This document shows, piece by piece, positions 36,324 through 49,439 of a stretch of 64,000 nt of DNA. The notes beneath the pieces are model-generated. The model saw only the letters and a list, made by a program, of their open reading frames with translations, searched no databases and was not told the origin of the DNA. The DNA comes from Metallyticus violacea (lineage: Eukaryota > Arthropoda > Insecta > Mantodea > Metallyticidae), in contig CM060838.1 of assembly GCA_030762175.1 (NCBI GenBank), positions 15,134,001 through 15,198,000 of the forward strand, read 5' to 3'. The position numbers and the translations under genes are program-made. Every line of letters starts with the position of its first letter. The stretch's first letter is position 1.

Positions 36324-39109
36324 GAGTGAAAGTTAAAGAAACTATTATTAGAATTATCAATGCAGTGAACCAATGTAATATATAAATCGATAGTGTTTGT
36401 GCATACATGTTTATATAATGGCAAAAGCTGACATTTTAAAAAGATATGTCCCCCATGTTATCACAAATCTCTATTGTCAGACTGATTTTTTTTTTTTAAT
36501 TGTATGATTTTATTCTGCTGATCATAGTTTTAGAGCATAAATAACTTTTACCACTATGCCATATGTTAAGCTTATACATCTACATGAGCATAAAATATAT
36601 TTTTTGTTCAAAGGGAATATGCCAGGAACTTGTATTATTTTAAAATGAACAAATACATTTTATAATGTTTTGACAAATGATAGTGTACTTCTTAAATAAA
36701 TCAAAATGCTCGTGAATGAAGCATACCTTTCAACAAAACATTCATTTTAAGAACAAATTTATTTATGCGCTTTTTACGAGTAAGATAGAAATTGAAATAA
36801 GATGGATAGTTTTCATAATTTTCCTTCTTTACTCTTTTTAACAGGAAAGGAATGTATGCTTGATAAGTTATTTTGATTTTGTTTCCTTTTTATTTTCAGG
36901 TTTGTAGCTGCATCAAACAGTAACGTGATCTGCTAGTTCGATTTGCACATGAGAAGTAAGTTTTGAACATCTCTACTTTCTCCCTCTCTTATAGGTACAC
37001 ACAAACAACAATGGCACGCTTTATTCCGTATCGTTATAGTTAAATTGTTGCGGCTGTTTGTGATTGTTACTGGGTCCTGCTTGCTGTGAAACACGTTTCG
37101 CTACATGCTACCTCCTTAGATTATTTATGAAGCACACTGCGAGAATAAGTAGCAATGATTCTGCAGTATTTAATAATGTTCTATTCTAGGGTTGTCCAAA
37201 ATATCATTTCTTACAGAGGCCACATTTAAACGTTCCTACTCTTTTAGTTCTTCTACTGTTTGTTATTCCTAATTATATATGAATGAATCAGGAGGTAATA
37301 AATGTAGATCATCAAATGAAAAAAAAAAAAAAAAAGATTTCCTGTTTCAAAATACCATTAAGATTTGAAAATTACTAATCAGGTATATTTGTGTAATAAT
37401 GTGGGAAGTAACTTAATACACACTAACGAAAGTTGTTTATTAATAAATGTGACTGTTGCAAGCAAAAATATAAAACACGTTTCTTATTACTTTTTTCCAC
37501 TGAACTATTTACACACTTTTTATGGCAAGTTTAATTCTAGGTCTTCTAATCACAATCACGCCCACTTCTGAACTGATCCACGCAGAAGTACTCGTAGTCT
37601 GAGTTTTGAATTTATTACTGGTAAAGCTTGGAAGGGAAGAATAGCAAGAACGATATATAAATGAAGCGTATATAGGGCAACTAGTCTATTATATCTGTTT
37701 TTCCCCTTTGTATTTCATAGACACAACATTAGTGCTTTATTGAAAAGAGTTGTGTAGGTTTTCCTTTCTTATATCTTTTATGCTGTTAATCGGATATGAC
37801 GCTTTATTCTGCTGCAATATATGTTTAAAGAATATCTTATAAAGTTCTCCTTTGCACTGTTAACCACTGGATTTTCATCCAGTTTACTGGACGTCCCTCA
37901 GAAGTGACCTTCCTGTTTATGATAGCCTTTTCGAGAGGGCTTGTAGAGAACAGCTGATCATATTCCATCCTAATAACTCTACTCTCTTGCCTCTTAGTGT
38001 TTAATTTAATAGAGGCCAAATTTACGTAGTTTGAATAGTAGTTACAACAAAAAAATAAGACTTTTATGTTGTGTTGTCTTTGTATATATTGTATCATAGC
38101 AAATTCAAGCTATGGGGTCCGTTTTAAATGTTCCTATTTTGCTCTGAGTAACTATTTTCGTCATTATTTTATAACTTTTATATTAATTTCATAATTATAC
38201 AGGTATTATTATATATGCTGACTGCAAAAATAATTGAATAATAATATACAGATCGCAACTTTACAGTACGTACTTTTAGGACTCCAATGACCATCGAAAT
38301 TTTTCAGAATCATTAATATGTGCTGTTCTCTTCTGGCTAAAATCATATTATTGACATTTTTTAATTAGCATCTGAATACCACAACCGCAATATCTCAGAA
38401 TTAGGTATTTAGTGACTGATTAGCTTCTGAAACGCCCATATGCCGTTCTTTGGATAAAAGCATGTTTTTGAAATTTATGAACACTAACCTTTGATATTCA
38501 GATATCCTTAAAACTGAAAGCAGGAATTATAATTGCGAATTAACACTGGAAGAGCTGAAGAAATAAGCGGTATGCAATATAGATAAAGTATAGAGAAGTA
38601 AATAATTTAAAAATGTTCCAAAAAACTGCAATGTTTTAATTAGCCGAAATTAAAGACAATTTAAAGAACGTATTTCTTAATGTAATGCAAGAGCTCACAA
38701 TTAAAGAAAGATTTTAGAGGAGTCGGGGTTAAAATAATCATTTAAACTCACCTGTAATAATATTATAGGGTTTATAGTGTTCTTTGAAATACACCAGTTT
38801 TAAAATCCTCACCATTGGGCTACATATCGATGTGCATTTTATTGCCTTTACAATAAAACACAAGCAGGAAAAAAGTGATTTTAAATAAACACTGGCTTAG
38901 TTTATAAAGGTTTTTATTTATCAGTTAAATAATACTATGCTATATTTTGGACAAGCGTACCAAATTTAAACAAATAACAAGAAAAAGAACTGGAATAAAG
39001 CAAGCAATGACTTTGAAAACAGAGGCAATGATGTGTATAGAAATATATGCATCCCCCCTACGAAAAGTTAAAGAGTGGGTAATAATACGATGTGTATTTG
39101 AAGTATTCC
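36324..39109. other. AT-rich stretch without recognised genes
   Basis: Includes a 15-base A run at 37319-37335 and only noise-like open frames. Confidence 0.5.
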
Positions 39110-39420
39110 TTCGGAGGGATGGGGTTTAGTCGGGCTGGCTAAAACGACATGAACTGGTCGACTGTCAGACCGGTTGCCATAGCAACCAAGTCGCTGCCTA
39201 TGTGTACGTGTGAGAGCGTGCGTGCGTGCGTGTCTCTCCGTAATAAGGTTCGATCCCGAAGGTCGACTCTAACCAAATTTGACTCGGGAGAGGGGCGGAC
39301 CAAGGGAGCTAACGGGGTCAAGCATGCTCGGTAACAATTGTTGCGCCGTGGAAAAGGAGCACACGCTTGGGAAATTGCAGTTGCATGTTGCCGCTGTTCG
39401 GAATTCCCCCTTCCGACACA
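39110..39420. promoter_or_regulatory. CpG-rich segment, candidate promoter or enhancer
   Basis: Roughly two dozen CpG sites in about 300 bases, against a CpG-poor AT-rich background. It contains a perfect X-box-like palindrome (39172-39187) and a short GCGTGCGTGC repeat near 39218-39230. Overlapping 60-codon frames on both strands (39139-39334) are probably by-products of the base composition. A CpG-rich island in a genome with gene-body methylation would fit a promoter, but no TATA or initiator element and no adjacent coding exon could be pinned down. Confidence 0.4.
39172..39187. promoter_or_regulatory. X-box-like palindrome (RFX-type binding site)
   Basis: GGTTGCCATAGCAACC is palindromic in its six-base arms. 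Its core GTTGCC-AT-AGCAAC matches the known RFX consensus of two RYYNYY/RRNRAC half sites (GTTRCC N1-3 RGYAAC). RFX proteins drive ciliary genes in animals. Binding here is inference from the motif and the CpG-rich setting. Confidence 0.55.
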
Positions 39421-41094
39421 GAACTTAAACGTTTTCTATGACTTCACATTATCTCATTGTGCTCCGCCGTGCGAAATGTCTTAAGCACTGGTACGGAATT
39501 TGCCACAAAGTTCCAAGTGCTTCAATTTTCTTCAGCATGTTAACTAGAGGCAAATCTAGTCAAACGAGTTCCTAGCATAGTTGTTGGCTTTGAGGGAAAC
39601 TTTCTTGCAGCGCTTAGCGGTAACGTCTACCAGGTAGCCTTCTTTTTTCTTCTCAAATGTTCCATCTGCAGACATTTCGTAAGTCATATACAAAGAACTT
39701 CCATAACTATCCAGTCTGCCCTAAAGTTAAATTCAGTTGTAGCTGAACGTTAAGACCCTGCATATGTCCAGGCTTGCGGCATGCTCTGGGGGGGAGTGAA
39801 AGTTCGAGTGTAAGTTTCCCAACGACTTCTGTCCCAGGGGCGAGCCTTGGCACAGTTTGTTAAGCCGCAACGCTTCCTCAGTTGCATATGCAGAAGGTCT
39901 AAAGGTCTAGTTCATCGGTTGAGGTTTTTAACTGAAGTGTTTGCTGAACCTAAAACACAAACTAGCCAGTCTTTGGACTATTCTGCTTCCCAAGTGTTCC
40001 AGAACCATCGTTTACTTTGTTAGCACACGTCATTAGAGATGAATACATTTATAGCTTTATTCCTGAGCCTTGATCACAGACGCGCTTTTATTTCAAAGTC
40101 TGTTACCGCACGAAAGACAATACATTTAACTTTTTTCTTCATATAACCTAATTAAAAGAAATATAAGTATTATTATGTAGGAGTCCGTTTTTAATTATCT
40201 ACGCAGTAGACTTTCCATAGAGCAGCAACAAAACAGTTGGTGTAGCTCACCAGGGGCGGTTCTTCAGGTGAATATGGTGAAGAGTCACTTCACCTGTTTT
40301 TTAACTAAATATATTCGAACATAATTTTGGTCACTATTTTTAATTTTTTATTTTGAAATATCCTAGTATTCACACAGGAACACGTTTTTTGGAATCACTA
40401 TGTGCACAGCGAAAGTCATTAGTCCTGTAGTTATCACAGAATCAGAGAGAGATGAAACATTCCTCTGACAAGGGAACGAATGCTTAGTGAGCGAAATATT
40501 TCTTTTCTTTCAAGACATAAAGCCGCTTGTTCAAGTCCAGGTATAATTCCAATGCAGCTCTTTTCTGCTTTCTGACGTTCAGCTGCATGTTTATGCCTGG
40601 TTGCCATGGCTAAATAGTTGTAGTGGTAAGTGTAATTTTATTCTTATAAAATCCTATACACAATTACAAATATATTTTATGCATGGGTCGTAGACCGTAC
40701 ATGCTTAACTTTGAGAGGAATAAATAATAGTACAAATAAAACAATATTAATAATAAATAAATGAACATAAAAAGGGAAGAACGATATTTACAGATATATG
40801 AATGGAAACATATTACATATAATCTATAATTCCACTAGTTATTGTGTTCTAACCAGAAAATAAATTGCTTCTAGCTGCGCTCACTTTGGCTAGGAAAATT
40901 CACATATTCAATCAATTAGCGTAGGTTGGAAACAGACCCCCCAGCAATAGTCCTTTAACTGTCTTAAAATAGTCAGCGTTTTCTCAGGTGTTCCCAGAGG
41001 ATACATTCTGCCAGAATATGCACCCATACCTATCTCCTTCACAAAATGGGCAGATTCTCCATATAAATATCCGTTATTTTTTTAGCCAAGTATG
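39421..41094. other. Stretch without recognised genes
   Basis: Moderate base composition at first, then AT-rich again. No domain recognised. Confidence 0.4.
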
Positions 41095-41700
41095 CATGGA
41101 CTGAGGAGATCACCAAGGAGATACAATCTCTCCCAAACTCTTCACTTGTGTAATGCAGCATATATTTAGTAAAATGGACTGGTATAATAACTTGGGAATC
41201 AACACAAACGGCAGTCCACTTACAAATCTAACGTTTGCCGACGATGCGATTGTTATCCAAAACACCGAAAGCACTACAAAGTATGCTAGAACAATTATGT
41301 GAGTATGCAGCGTTGTCACTAGACAAACTGAAACGCAGTTAATTTCAAACGGAACTGAAACCCCGATAAAACTTTATGGAACAGTCCTCACATATGTGAG
41401 CGAATATACATACCTAGGACAACAGATTTCCTTCCATTATAAAATGGAAAAATAAGTACAAAGAAGGATTTCATTCACCTGGAGAGCATTTTGGGCCCTT
41501 AAGTTTATATTGTTAGACAAACACTAACTAAGAAAATCAGATTCCAGACGCTCGAAACCTGTGTATACCCTGTATTACTATATGGGTGCCAGACATGGTC
41601 AATAACAGAATAACAAAAGAACAAAACAAATATTACCAAGAAAAATGCAACGCAAGATGCTGGGAATAACTTTGAAGGACAAAATACCTATAGTATTAAT
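41095..41700 (+). pseudogene. LINE reverse-transcriptase fragment (palm with FADD)
   Basis: Plus-strand remnant of ORF2 of a non-LTR retrotransposon. In order: GDTISPKLFTCVMQHIFSK (the G-D-x-I-S-P-K-L-F block), LGINTNGSPLTNLTFADDAI (the FADD catalytic motif near 41236, normally FADD), then in shifted frames SEYTYLGQQISF, RRISFTWRAFWAL, LYYYMGAR and RKMQRKMLGITLKDKIP. Stops and frameshifts throughout. The order matches palm, thumb and C-terminal parts of the LINE-type RTs common in insects. The clade is uncertain. It is cut off at 41700 by SINE-B-like sequence. Confidence 0.85.
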
Positions 41701-41825
41701 AAACTTAGATCTGGAACGTTTCCTTCCTTAAAAATAAATCCTTTCTGAATTTCATCTCATGTATCATCAGCGTCCACCACCTATGGTGCATCTGTAGTAA
41801 ACATGGGCGTTAAACACTATTCATT
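41701..41825 (+). mobile_element. SINE-B 3'-half fragment
   Basis: Starts abruptly at AACTTAGATCTGGAACGTTTC and continues through ATCTCATGTATCATCAGCGT and GGGCGTTAAACACTATTCA. The tRNA head and first half of the body are absent. It directly abuts LINE coding sequence, and no duplication is visible. Either a 5'-truncated insertion or a recombination product. Confidence 0.85.
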
Positions 41826-44597
41826 CAATCCTTGAAAGCGACATTTTACATTGGAAACAACGCTGTTCTTATCCGGAAGTGATTTCATGATCTCTATGAA
41901 TAACCTTTGACATTTAAGGGATATGACCCACAATACTTGTATGTCTTTCTCCCGAGAGTACAACTACGGATGCCTTCATTTCGGTAAATATTCATTGTTT
42001 GTACAAACTTGTGCAAACCAGTTGACATTCATATTCCCGGGTTGATGCAGGCAATTGAACTTTAGTTCATCGCAACAACTGTTTCAGTTGTTCAGTTTCC
42101 TCTGTGTATTTCTGTATTGTGGAGTTTCCCTAGAGTGAGATATATAAGCTGAAAAAAAAGAATATTTATTTAAAATTATTTATGTGCATTAGAAATCGTA
42201 CAAGTACTTGAGAGAATTTCGTGCTGAATTTCCAGGAATAAAATATTCACCGGGAAGAGCTATTTATATTTGGTCGAACCCAAGGAGTTTTCATTGACAA
42301 GAAGCAGAGACCAAATATCCTGCTTTTAACTTAGGGGAAGTTTTTGATTAAATAGGCTATCGATTAGAACTTCTTAAAAGTCTTGAACAAGTTGGCATAT
42401 ATATCAGCAGTGCGTATAAAGCTATTCAATTACTGCGTCTTCACTGCTGTACCTGAAATAAAACCCTGGAGGCGGTTTACAACATTTGGAAGGATGAATT
42501 GTGGCGTCTCAAAATCTTTTCAAAAGAATTCAAGCATATCTCACAGATACTTGATGATGAGTACAGTCTGGCGATCAGAAGAAGGCGAGTGCGCGAATGG
42601 GCTTGAACTGCTTTTCTGCACACTTACGAGTGTACGAGATACCCATGCATGCTACTTACTACTCCCAGACTCCGATCTTGACTCTCGTTGGACTTCTAAA
42701 CATGGGGGAGTACACAACACACTGTATACTTTTTATCTAGAGTAATATAGTGAACATAGTGAAGAGGGTAGAAATGTTTACATACCACATTCCTCTCGAT
42801 TGCTTTTTTCCTGATCGCCAGACATTACAATATTAATTACTACTTACTATTTATAAACAACGGAGGGATAAAATGCGCGCTATTGTTCCGACTGCGTGAC
42901 AGAAGTTGCCTCGGCAGGTAAGGAGACCGGTAAGCGGCAACTTCCTATTGGCAAAATCAATTTTTGATTGCACAATGGACCGAGCATCTTGAAAAAAAGC
43001 TCTACCGTTATATTCCAACATATTCAGACTTTAATCAATGTGCAAATTACTATTGTATTTTATTGCTTAAAATCTGGTGTCATTTACACAATGTTGGTAG
43101 TAGTTGATGGTTAATAGTACACGCTAAAACTTAAGGGTAAAGTTCATGGCGATATGCCGATAACAGCTTGCCATAGGAATATGAAACACGTTCTATTTTA
43201 TTTAATTAAATTGTTCTAGGCCAATAACAGTTGCAAAAATCTGGTTTGATGTGGGAAATACCATTTACATAATTAGGAGCTAAATTAGTGAGTGCTTCTC
43301 TATTATTCCAGCGGTAAATATGGTAATGTAAATAGTTAATTTTATCATATGAAATCAGCAATGGACAATGGCAAAATTAGATTTAAGACATTTATGTAAT
43401 CCAAACATGTACTTCATTTGATATTTATACTCGTCGCATATGCTGTCAACATTATGTGAAATGAGAATTATGTTAGAAAAATAAAAATAAAATGTGATAT
43501 TTTTATTAGTCATCTAATTTCATTTAATTTGTATACATTGTTTAATGATTTACGGCCCTTGCAAGTTAAGTTTTGTGCTTATATTTGCAGTTTCGCCTTT
43601 CATTTTTTATTCTCGGGGATTATTATGAATGATCTATGAATATGTGGAGGAAAAAAAATAAGGTAGAATTTATCTTTATGGTCTTGTCACTCATTAGAAA
43701 TCTGAATTCAAGATAAAATACTATCTTTAACTGTTTTTAGTAAAACAACGCGAAGAAATTTGTTTAAATGCTGATATTAGTTGTTTTAAGATCTTGACTC
43801 CGTAATAGCCGTGTATTATAGTAATGCATCGCATCTTTTCAGCCTAATTAAAATGTAAATTAAATAGCCTTTGTAAAAACATAACACAGGCATGAAATTA
43901 AGACGAAGAAGTTGTTGAAAAGCATATATTGGGAAGTAATTACTACCTACAGAACCTGAGCATACAACCATTAACATTATTTCTACAAATCTCTCAAAAA
44001 ATAAACCCGAAGTTATTCTCAAACTGAAAGCAACAGAGAACATTTTCCACCCGTCTTTCGTCCTGCAGACAAGGCCCCGGTACAAATATATGTATTTTAA
44101 TTTTAACTAAAGACAAAAGAGAGTGTCAAGTAGATTTTAACTACAGTATCATGCTTTACGAGATTTATGTAGCAATTCCACCGCTCTATTAGCCGATGGC
44201 GTATTATGACCCAAATGAAATATTTTTTCAGCTTTATAAAATATATTCGTGATATTTTGTTCACAGTTATAAAAATCTGTCTGTACTACGAAATAGGAGC
44301 GGTATTCGCCAATGATGTAAAATGATTTTGATTCTAAATATATTATTTTAGGTTTAAACTTTTAATTGCACATTATTGTTAGAATATCCATATTGTATGT
44401 GAAGCTTCCATTAAATTGGTAAAAAATTGTATAACGTGAACATGTAATGAATATGTTAATAAAAGAAGCAGAAATAGCGAAGTGATTAAAATGTATCTTT
44501 AGGTTGTTTGTTTACCTCTAAATTGATCTAATTGTATTGTAATTTGCCCCTTATGCTTTGAGATCTAATGCTTTATCGACCAATCACGGTGTCCCAA
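41826..44597. other. AT-rich stretch without recognised genes
   Basis: A 120-codon frame at 42383-42745 (plus) is the longest here, but it has no motif or composition that supports a gene. Confidence 0.45.
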
Positions 44598-44876
44598 CCG
44601 CCACGGGTGGCCGAGGTCGTTAAGGCGCGGACTCATGAGCGGGAGGTCTGGGGTTCGAATCCCACCAGGACCGTCCTCTCTGACAGGTTTTTTCCAGGTT
44701 TTCCTTAGTCCTCATAACGGGCAAATGCCGGAGAGGTACCCTAAACTTAGGCTGGGACGATTCCTTCCTTAAAAAAAATCCTTTCCGAATATATAATTTC
44801 GTTTCACGTATCATCAGTGTTCACCGCCTGTGGTGCCTCAATAGTAAAAACGGGCGTTAAATACCATTAAAAAAAA
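44598..44876 (+). mobile_element. SINE-B copy, best preserved
   Basis: Full head CCGCCACGGGTGGCCGAGG through A box (GTCGTTAAGGCG) and perfect B box GGTTCGAATCCC, CACCAGGACCG acceptor end, complete body, GTGGTGCCTCAATAGTAAAA and CGGGCGTTAAA, then an A-rich tail. TGTCCCAA before and TGTCTCAG after may be a decayed duplication. The closest copy to a family consensus in this window. Confidence 0.95.
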
Positions 44877-45457
44877 CAAGATGTCTCAGATTCGCCGAAT
44901 AATTTTCATGAATAGGCAATCCGCATTACGCCATAGCAGCAGCAGCAGCTAATTTAACTCTCTTAGTGTCTAATTCCTGAAAACATGCTGCAGATATTTT
45001 ATTTGACAATTGTTCCCTTGTTTTACTGGCTATTATTGCGTAAATACTTAAGCTATGGGAGCAGACGCCAGATAGATTCATTAACAGCTAAAAGAATGTA
45101 TAATTTATGCAGGTACACAAGTAAAGGAGACAACGATTGTGTATTAAACCTGTGCATCTATTGTAGGTATTTGGTAATGAAAATGTGTCAGCTAAAATTA
45201 AAGGAAAGAAACACAATTTTGATCATCCCTAAAACCCCCGAAAGATGCAACCTAAATGACATGCCTGCTATGAAAGTACATGAGGGTATAACTTGAAAAA
45301 ATGTACGGCGATTCTGGGACACCGTGCATACCTAAGTAGTACATTGATGATGCCACTTAAATTCTTCCATTATTATTATTATCTATCTTCAAGTGATTTC
45401 CGAGCTATAAATGGGAGAAAATCGTTCTACAGAGATCTTAATAAACATTTTATTAAG

Positions 45458-45693
45458 CTCGTCTTTTTTATTACTACTGAGACATCACCTGAAGTGAGAT
45501 GAAATTATTCATTGGGAATGATTTTTTTAAAGGAAGGAAATGTTCCACCTAAGTTTAGGACATCTGCCCAGCATTTTGCATGAGGAAAGGCTGGAAGAAA
45601 CCTAAGTCAGGAAGAAGCTCCTGGTGGGAATCAACCCCACACCTCCCGATCGCGAGTCCACGCCTTAACGACCTCGGCGGTAACCTCGTCTTT
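45458..45693 (-). mobile_element. SINE-B copy with 9-bp target-site duplication
   Basis: Minus-strand copy. The plus strand reads tail to head: TTACTACTGAG, CCACCTAAGTTTAGGACATC, GGTGGGAATCAACCCC (decayed B box) and ACGCCTTAACGACCTCGGCGG (A box). CTCGTCTTT lies on both sides (45458-45466 and 45685-45693). The 3' end of the element is shorter than usual: the CGGGCGTTAAACAC end is missing. Confidence 0.93.
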
Positions 45694-46555
45694 AAATACA
45701 TTTGTTAACAGAAGCATTATTTATTTAAGTAATATACTTTTTGTGTATTATGAAAGGCACGGTGGAAGGTTGCAAAATTATTAGCATGTATGTTAATTTG
45801 AAGAAAATAACTCATTCACTCATTTATATCGCAGTATCAATTTGGCGCATTATTTTATTATTAATTATTTATTTTCCGTTTATGTTGCTCAAAAAGTTAA
45901 ATTATACCGTAAGCTTATATGGACTTTCTGGATATCGTATTCTAATGCAGCTATGACCCTGTTGTCCTCGACAAAAAGGAACGTCATATATGGGGGGAAA
46001 AAAATGGTTTTGTAAAATTTAGTGTAGTATATTCCAGCCGATCTGTAATTACTTGATCAAGGTAATAGGTGCGCATGCGTATGAGCTAGTAGTAGTGCTT
46101 CACTGGCTCTTACACGCTCCACCAATACTTGAAGAAATGCAAATGCTTGGCTGTATGTTTACAACAGGAGCTAAACATGGTGTAGGTGTTCAAACAGTTT
46201 TAACTGCGAAAGGGAAGTTATATTTCTTTTTAGAGATGCAAACTGGAGAATTGTGCATTAAGTAAGAAGCACATAATGTGCGGAATACTTAATTTAAAAC
46301 AGCACTATTATCTGATTCACACAGTAAATATGAATACATCGTATGTGAGGAAGAAAGTTACATAATTCACGCAACTGCCCGAGATTATACAGTGAGGCTA
46401 TTTTATTTACGGACTGTCAGAGAGGAGTCAGTCGTCAATGCTGTATATTACACTTGCAGAAGCGGCTATAGTTAGTTTACTTGTTTCGGGAAGGATTTGT
46501 TAGCGAAGTTAATGAATGTATTTATTCAATTAGCATACCTACTAATCACTTTAAA

Positions 46556-46559
46556 ATCT

Positions 46560-46598
<39 letters not shown>

Positions 46599-46600
46599 GC
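46556..46600. repeat. (TAA)n microsatellite
   Basis: About 13 TAA units. Confidence 0.97.
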
Positions 46601-46679
46601 TCAATTTAAACATACAGAATATAGAACCTCTCCCCCCTTGTCAATGGAATAAGTAAACACAATACATGCATTTTTTTAA

Positions 46680-47060
46680 TTCAGTTTCATTTCCCCACCC
46701 GCCCATTCCCACCGTTTTAAGCTTTTTCACACCTGAGCTGTCTCACCTTTGACATCAATTTGCCTACCTGCTCCTCATCCTTGCCTGCCAGCAGAGCCCA
46801 GCATGCCCCTTGCTCTCTGTTAGAGTCAGTAAAGCAAGGCGGCAGAAACTTTCATCTCAACACCTCAGTGCTGCTACATTTCGCTAGGATGGGTGACCAT
46901 GATTCATCCTCTGCACATAAAGGGTAAATTTTCTCAGTCCATTTTCACCTGAGATTCTGATCTGCCGCCATGCTACAAGCGTAAACCACGCGAGTCCTGT
47001 TTAATGAGTGGCTCCTGTTCTGATGTACTGCTCTATCCCCCATCCAGATTTTATTAGCCA
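46680..47060. other. GC-moderate, C-rich segment, unidentified
   Basis: Less AT-rich than its flanks and pyrimidine-rich on the plus strand (CCCACCCGCCCATTCCCACC near 46694-46713). No long open frame and few CpG sites. Could be an untranslated exon or old repeat; no support for either. Confidence 0.2.
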
Positions 47061-47435
47061 AGAGGTTGTGAGCTCGTGTTTTACTTGGTGCTTTCATTCT
47101 TTTTTAGTTACGGCACATATAAATATAGTGTGGAAGAACGGGTTTTTATAAACGATACATACAAGAGATTTTCAAAGGTAACCTATAATTTGTTTTACAG
47201 TAGTTGATTTTAGGAAAAAATGCAAAGACGTGTTTAATCTTATTTCTTTAAAGAATTTATTTTATAAATGTGAAATCTTGCTGCATAAGTCATGACGTTA
47301 TCGAAGAAAAGACTCACATATTTTTATAGAGCGCCTTCATTTTATTCCTCCATACCTTCATTTGTTTTATAGACAATTAAAAATTGTTTTTATATTAAAC
47401 TGCTTTACAAACTCAAGGACTTATGGTTCGTAAAC

Positions 47436-47468
47436 AAGCATATGTTACTATGACAGTAACATATGCTT
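47436..47468. repeat. Hairpin, 14-bp perfect stem
   Basis: AAGCATATGTTACT (47436-47449) pairs exactly with AGTAACATATGCTT (47455-47468) around the 5-nt loop ATGAC. The stem is too short for a typical microRNA precursor. Confidence 0.75.
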
Positions 47469-48845
47469 CTGTATAAAAGAAATTAAGATTCGCAGTGACA
47501 AAAACGAACGCTGTATAAGAAAAAAGAAGAAAAGAGAAATAATTCTAATTTAAAATTATTTTCTTTGACATCATAGCTCATGCAGCAATGACTATGCCAA
47601 GGTTTCGCATTTATAAAATAGATCGCTTAAGAAATAATATTTGGTCACTTTTTTCAATTTTTTAATTTTTCGTCTGCCTGTAAAACAAATTATGCATTAC
47701 TTTTGAAAAACCCTATCTATAAAAATGCATTATTACAGTGAAATGGTAAGGCAGTTTCCAAAGAAATGTCCTGGCAACCGTGTTCCAGGTAGAGAAACTG
47801 TTTGCAAATTTGTTAAAAGTTACAAGAGACAGGCGCTCTTAATGACAAGAAAGAGTTTTTAGCTGTCATGTTCTTATGGAATAAAAATTAAATGAAATAC
47901 AGGAGTTTCCAACGTAGATGCCGGCAACGTATTGCCGCTGAGGGGCACCACTTTTAACCGCTCTTATAACACTTAATTTTTTTATTAATAGTTTTAAATA
48001 CAGTATGATTTTTTGCTTTCAACAAAAGTTTGCAAACAGTTAATTTAAAACTACTTAATAATCATCATTAAAATTCATTACTTTAACTCTCAATATACGG
48101 TTTTATATTTAGAACAGTAATTTCTACTTAAATCTATAATTTAATAATTAAAGTTCTTGTATTCTGTTGGTTAAAATCGATGCATTTTTCAGTTTGTTAA
48201 TTTCGTTTGTCAGGAAGATTCAGTTTATTTTCCTTAAAAATAATAATGCTAATAATGCATGCTGGAGGTACCGTATGTAATACTAAAGAATTGATTAATT
48301 ATAAACGAACGAACACTGTTGTTTTTACTACTAAAATCTCGAAAATATCTCATAGGAAATGTTTATTTATTTATACAGATTCTTTACAAAACAAAATTAT
48401 TTCTAAGCTTTGACATGCGTAACGCACCGTCACTACACTCTTCCATTGTGCCTGACAAAGAAACGTAAATAGTCTCTAAAGGGTAAGGCTGCTGTAAGCG
48501 CGAGAAACTGTGAATTAGTTAAAGTTAATTAAAATATTGTGTTCCGCTTTTATTCTTTCTATAACTGTCAAGCGGTTGATATCCTTCATATATATTTATG
48601 GTGATTTTCAGACCTTTCTGTCCGCTCATGCGTGACTGTGTGAGAAGAACATTATCGTATGATTTGCATATATGCATTGCTGTATCTCGAATTGATAATT
48701 AATGTAACGAGGCTGATTTATATGATCAGAATGTTTAACATGTACATACACTTAAAAATACATTCATCCCTAATACTCTCACTATTTAGACAGCGTTCGA
48801 ATGGTCAGCAGGTTTATCTATACAAGTTACCCCATTCATTTAAAG

Positions 48846-48933
48846 TAATGGACGGTGTAAACTGGGCTCTTGGCGTTGTTTTGCTACATGATAACACAGA
48901 ATCTCACGTGCGCATACATCGGCGAGTATCTTG
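48846..48933 (+). pseudogene. Possible mariner transposase scrap
   Basis: The translation GVVLLHDNTESHV matches the mariner motif around the second catalytic aspartate (G-V-L-L-H-D-N-x-x-x-H-V). Nothing else of the protein is recognisable on either side, so this is either a very small remnant or chance. Confidence 0.3.
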
Positions 48934-49439
48934 ATCTTTTCCGCCTTTTTTCTATAGAGCCCATATCTCTCCTCTGAGATTACTACGTCATTGGGCCCGG
49001 TTTTCTAAATGATTTCGGCGGTATTCATAATGACAAAACATACTGAATGCATATTAGGGCGGAACAAACGAAGAAAACGCATGTTTTATTAAGACTTGTA
49101 TTAACAAGTGTAGCATTTTGACTTTTTACAGACGTCGGTAAATTTTCATTACCCTTGTCATCTTTAGGTGGCGCATTACTCGAGAAAAAATTGTCTTCTT
49201 GTCTCTAACTTCAGACGACTTTTGATGAAATTAACTCTTCCGTTTTCACAACAAACAATCATAGAAGCTTCAATTATCAATCAATACCTTTCTACCGTCT
49301 GCAATAGGGAAATTCAGGGATGTTAATTGCTTTTTCCAGTCTGTGCTTACTTATCATTGGTACATAGTGGTTAGTGCAAATCACTTTCTGCTATTAGGAA
49401 ATGCGAATATCAATTCTTCTAAGTTTATTCAGAGAGGTC

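Noticed and set aside
36067..36408. 113-codon minus-strand frame
   Set aside because: Antisense of a SINE-A copy plus flanking AT-rich DNA.
40251..40270. CAGGGGCGGTTCTTCAGG, resembling a hAT terminal repeat
   Set aside because: No inverted partner found within several kb.
41110..41319. Minus-strand 69-codon frame
   Set aside because: Shadow of the plus-strand reverse-transcriptase fragment, which has the recognised motifs.
42383..42745. 120-codon plus-strand frame
   Set aside because: No domain, no conserved-looking stretch, and length is reachable by chance in a slightly GC-richer patch.
46887..46898. GGATGGGTGACC, identical to part of the 5S rRNA internal promoter
   Set aside because: Only 12 bases match and no other 5S sequence surrounds them; likely chance.
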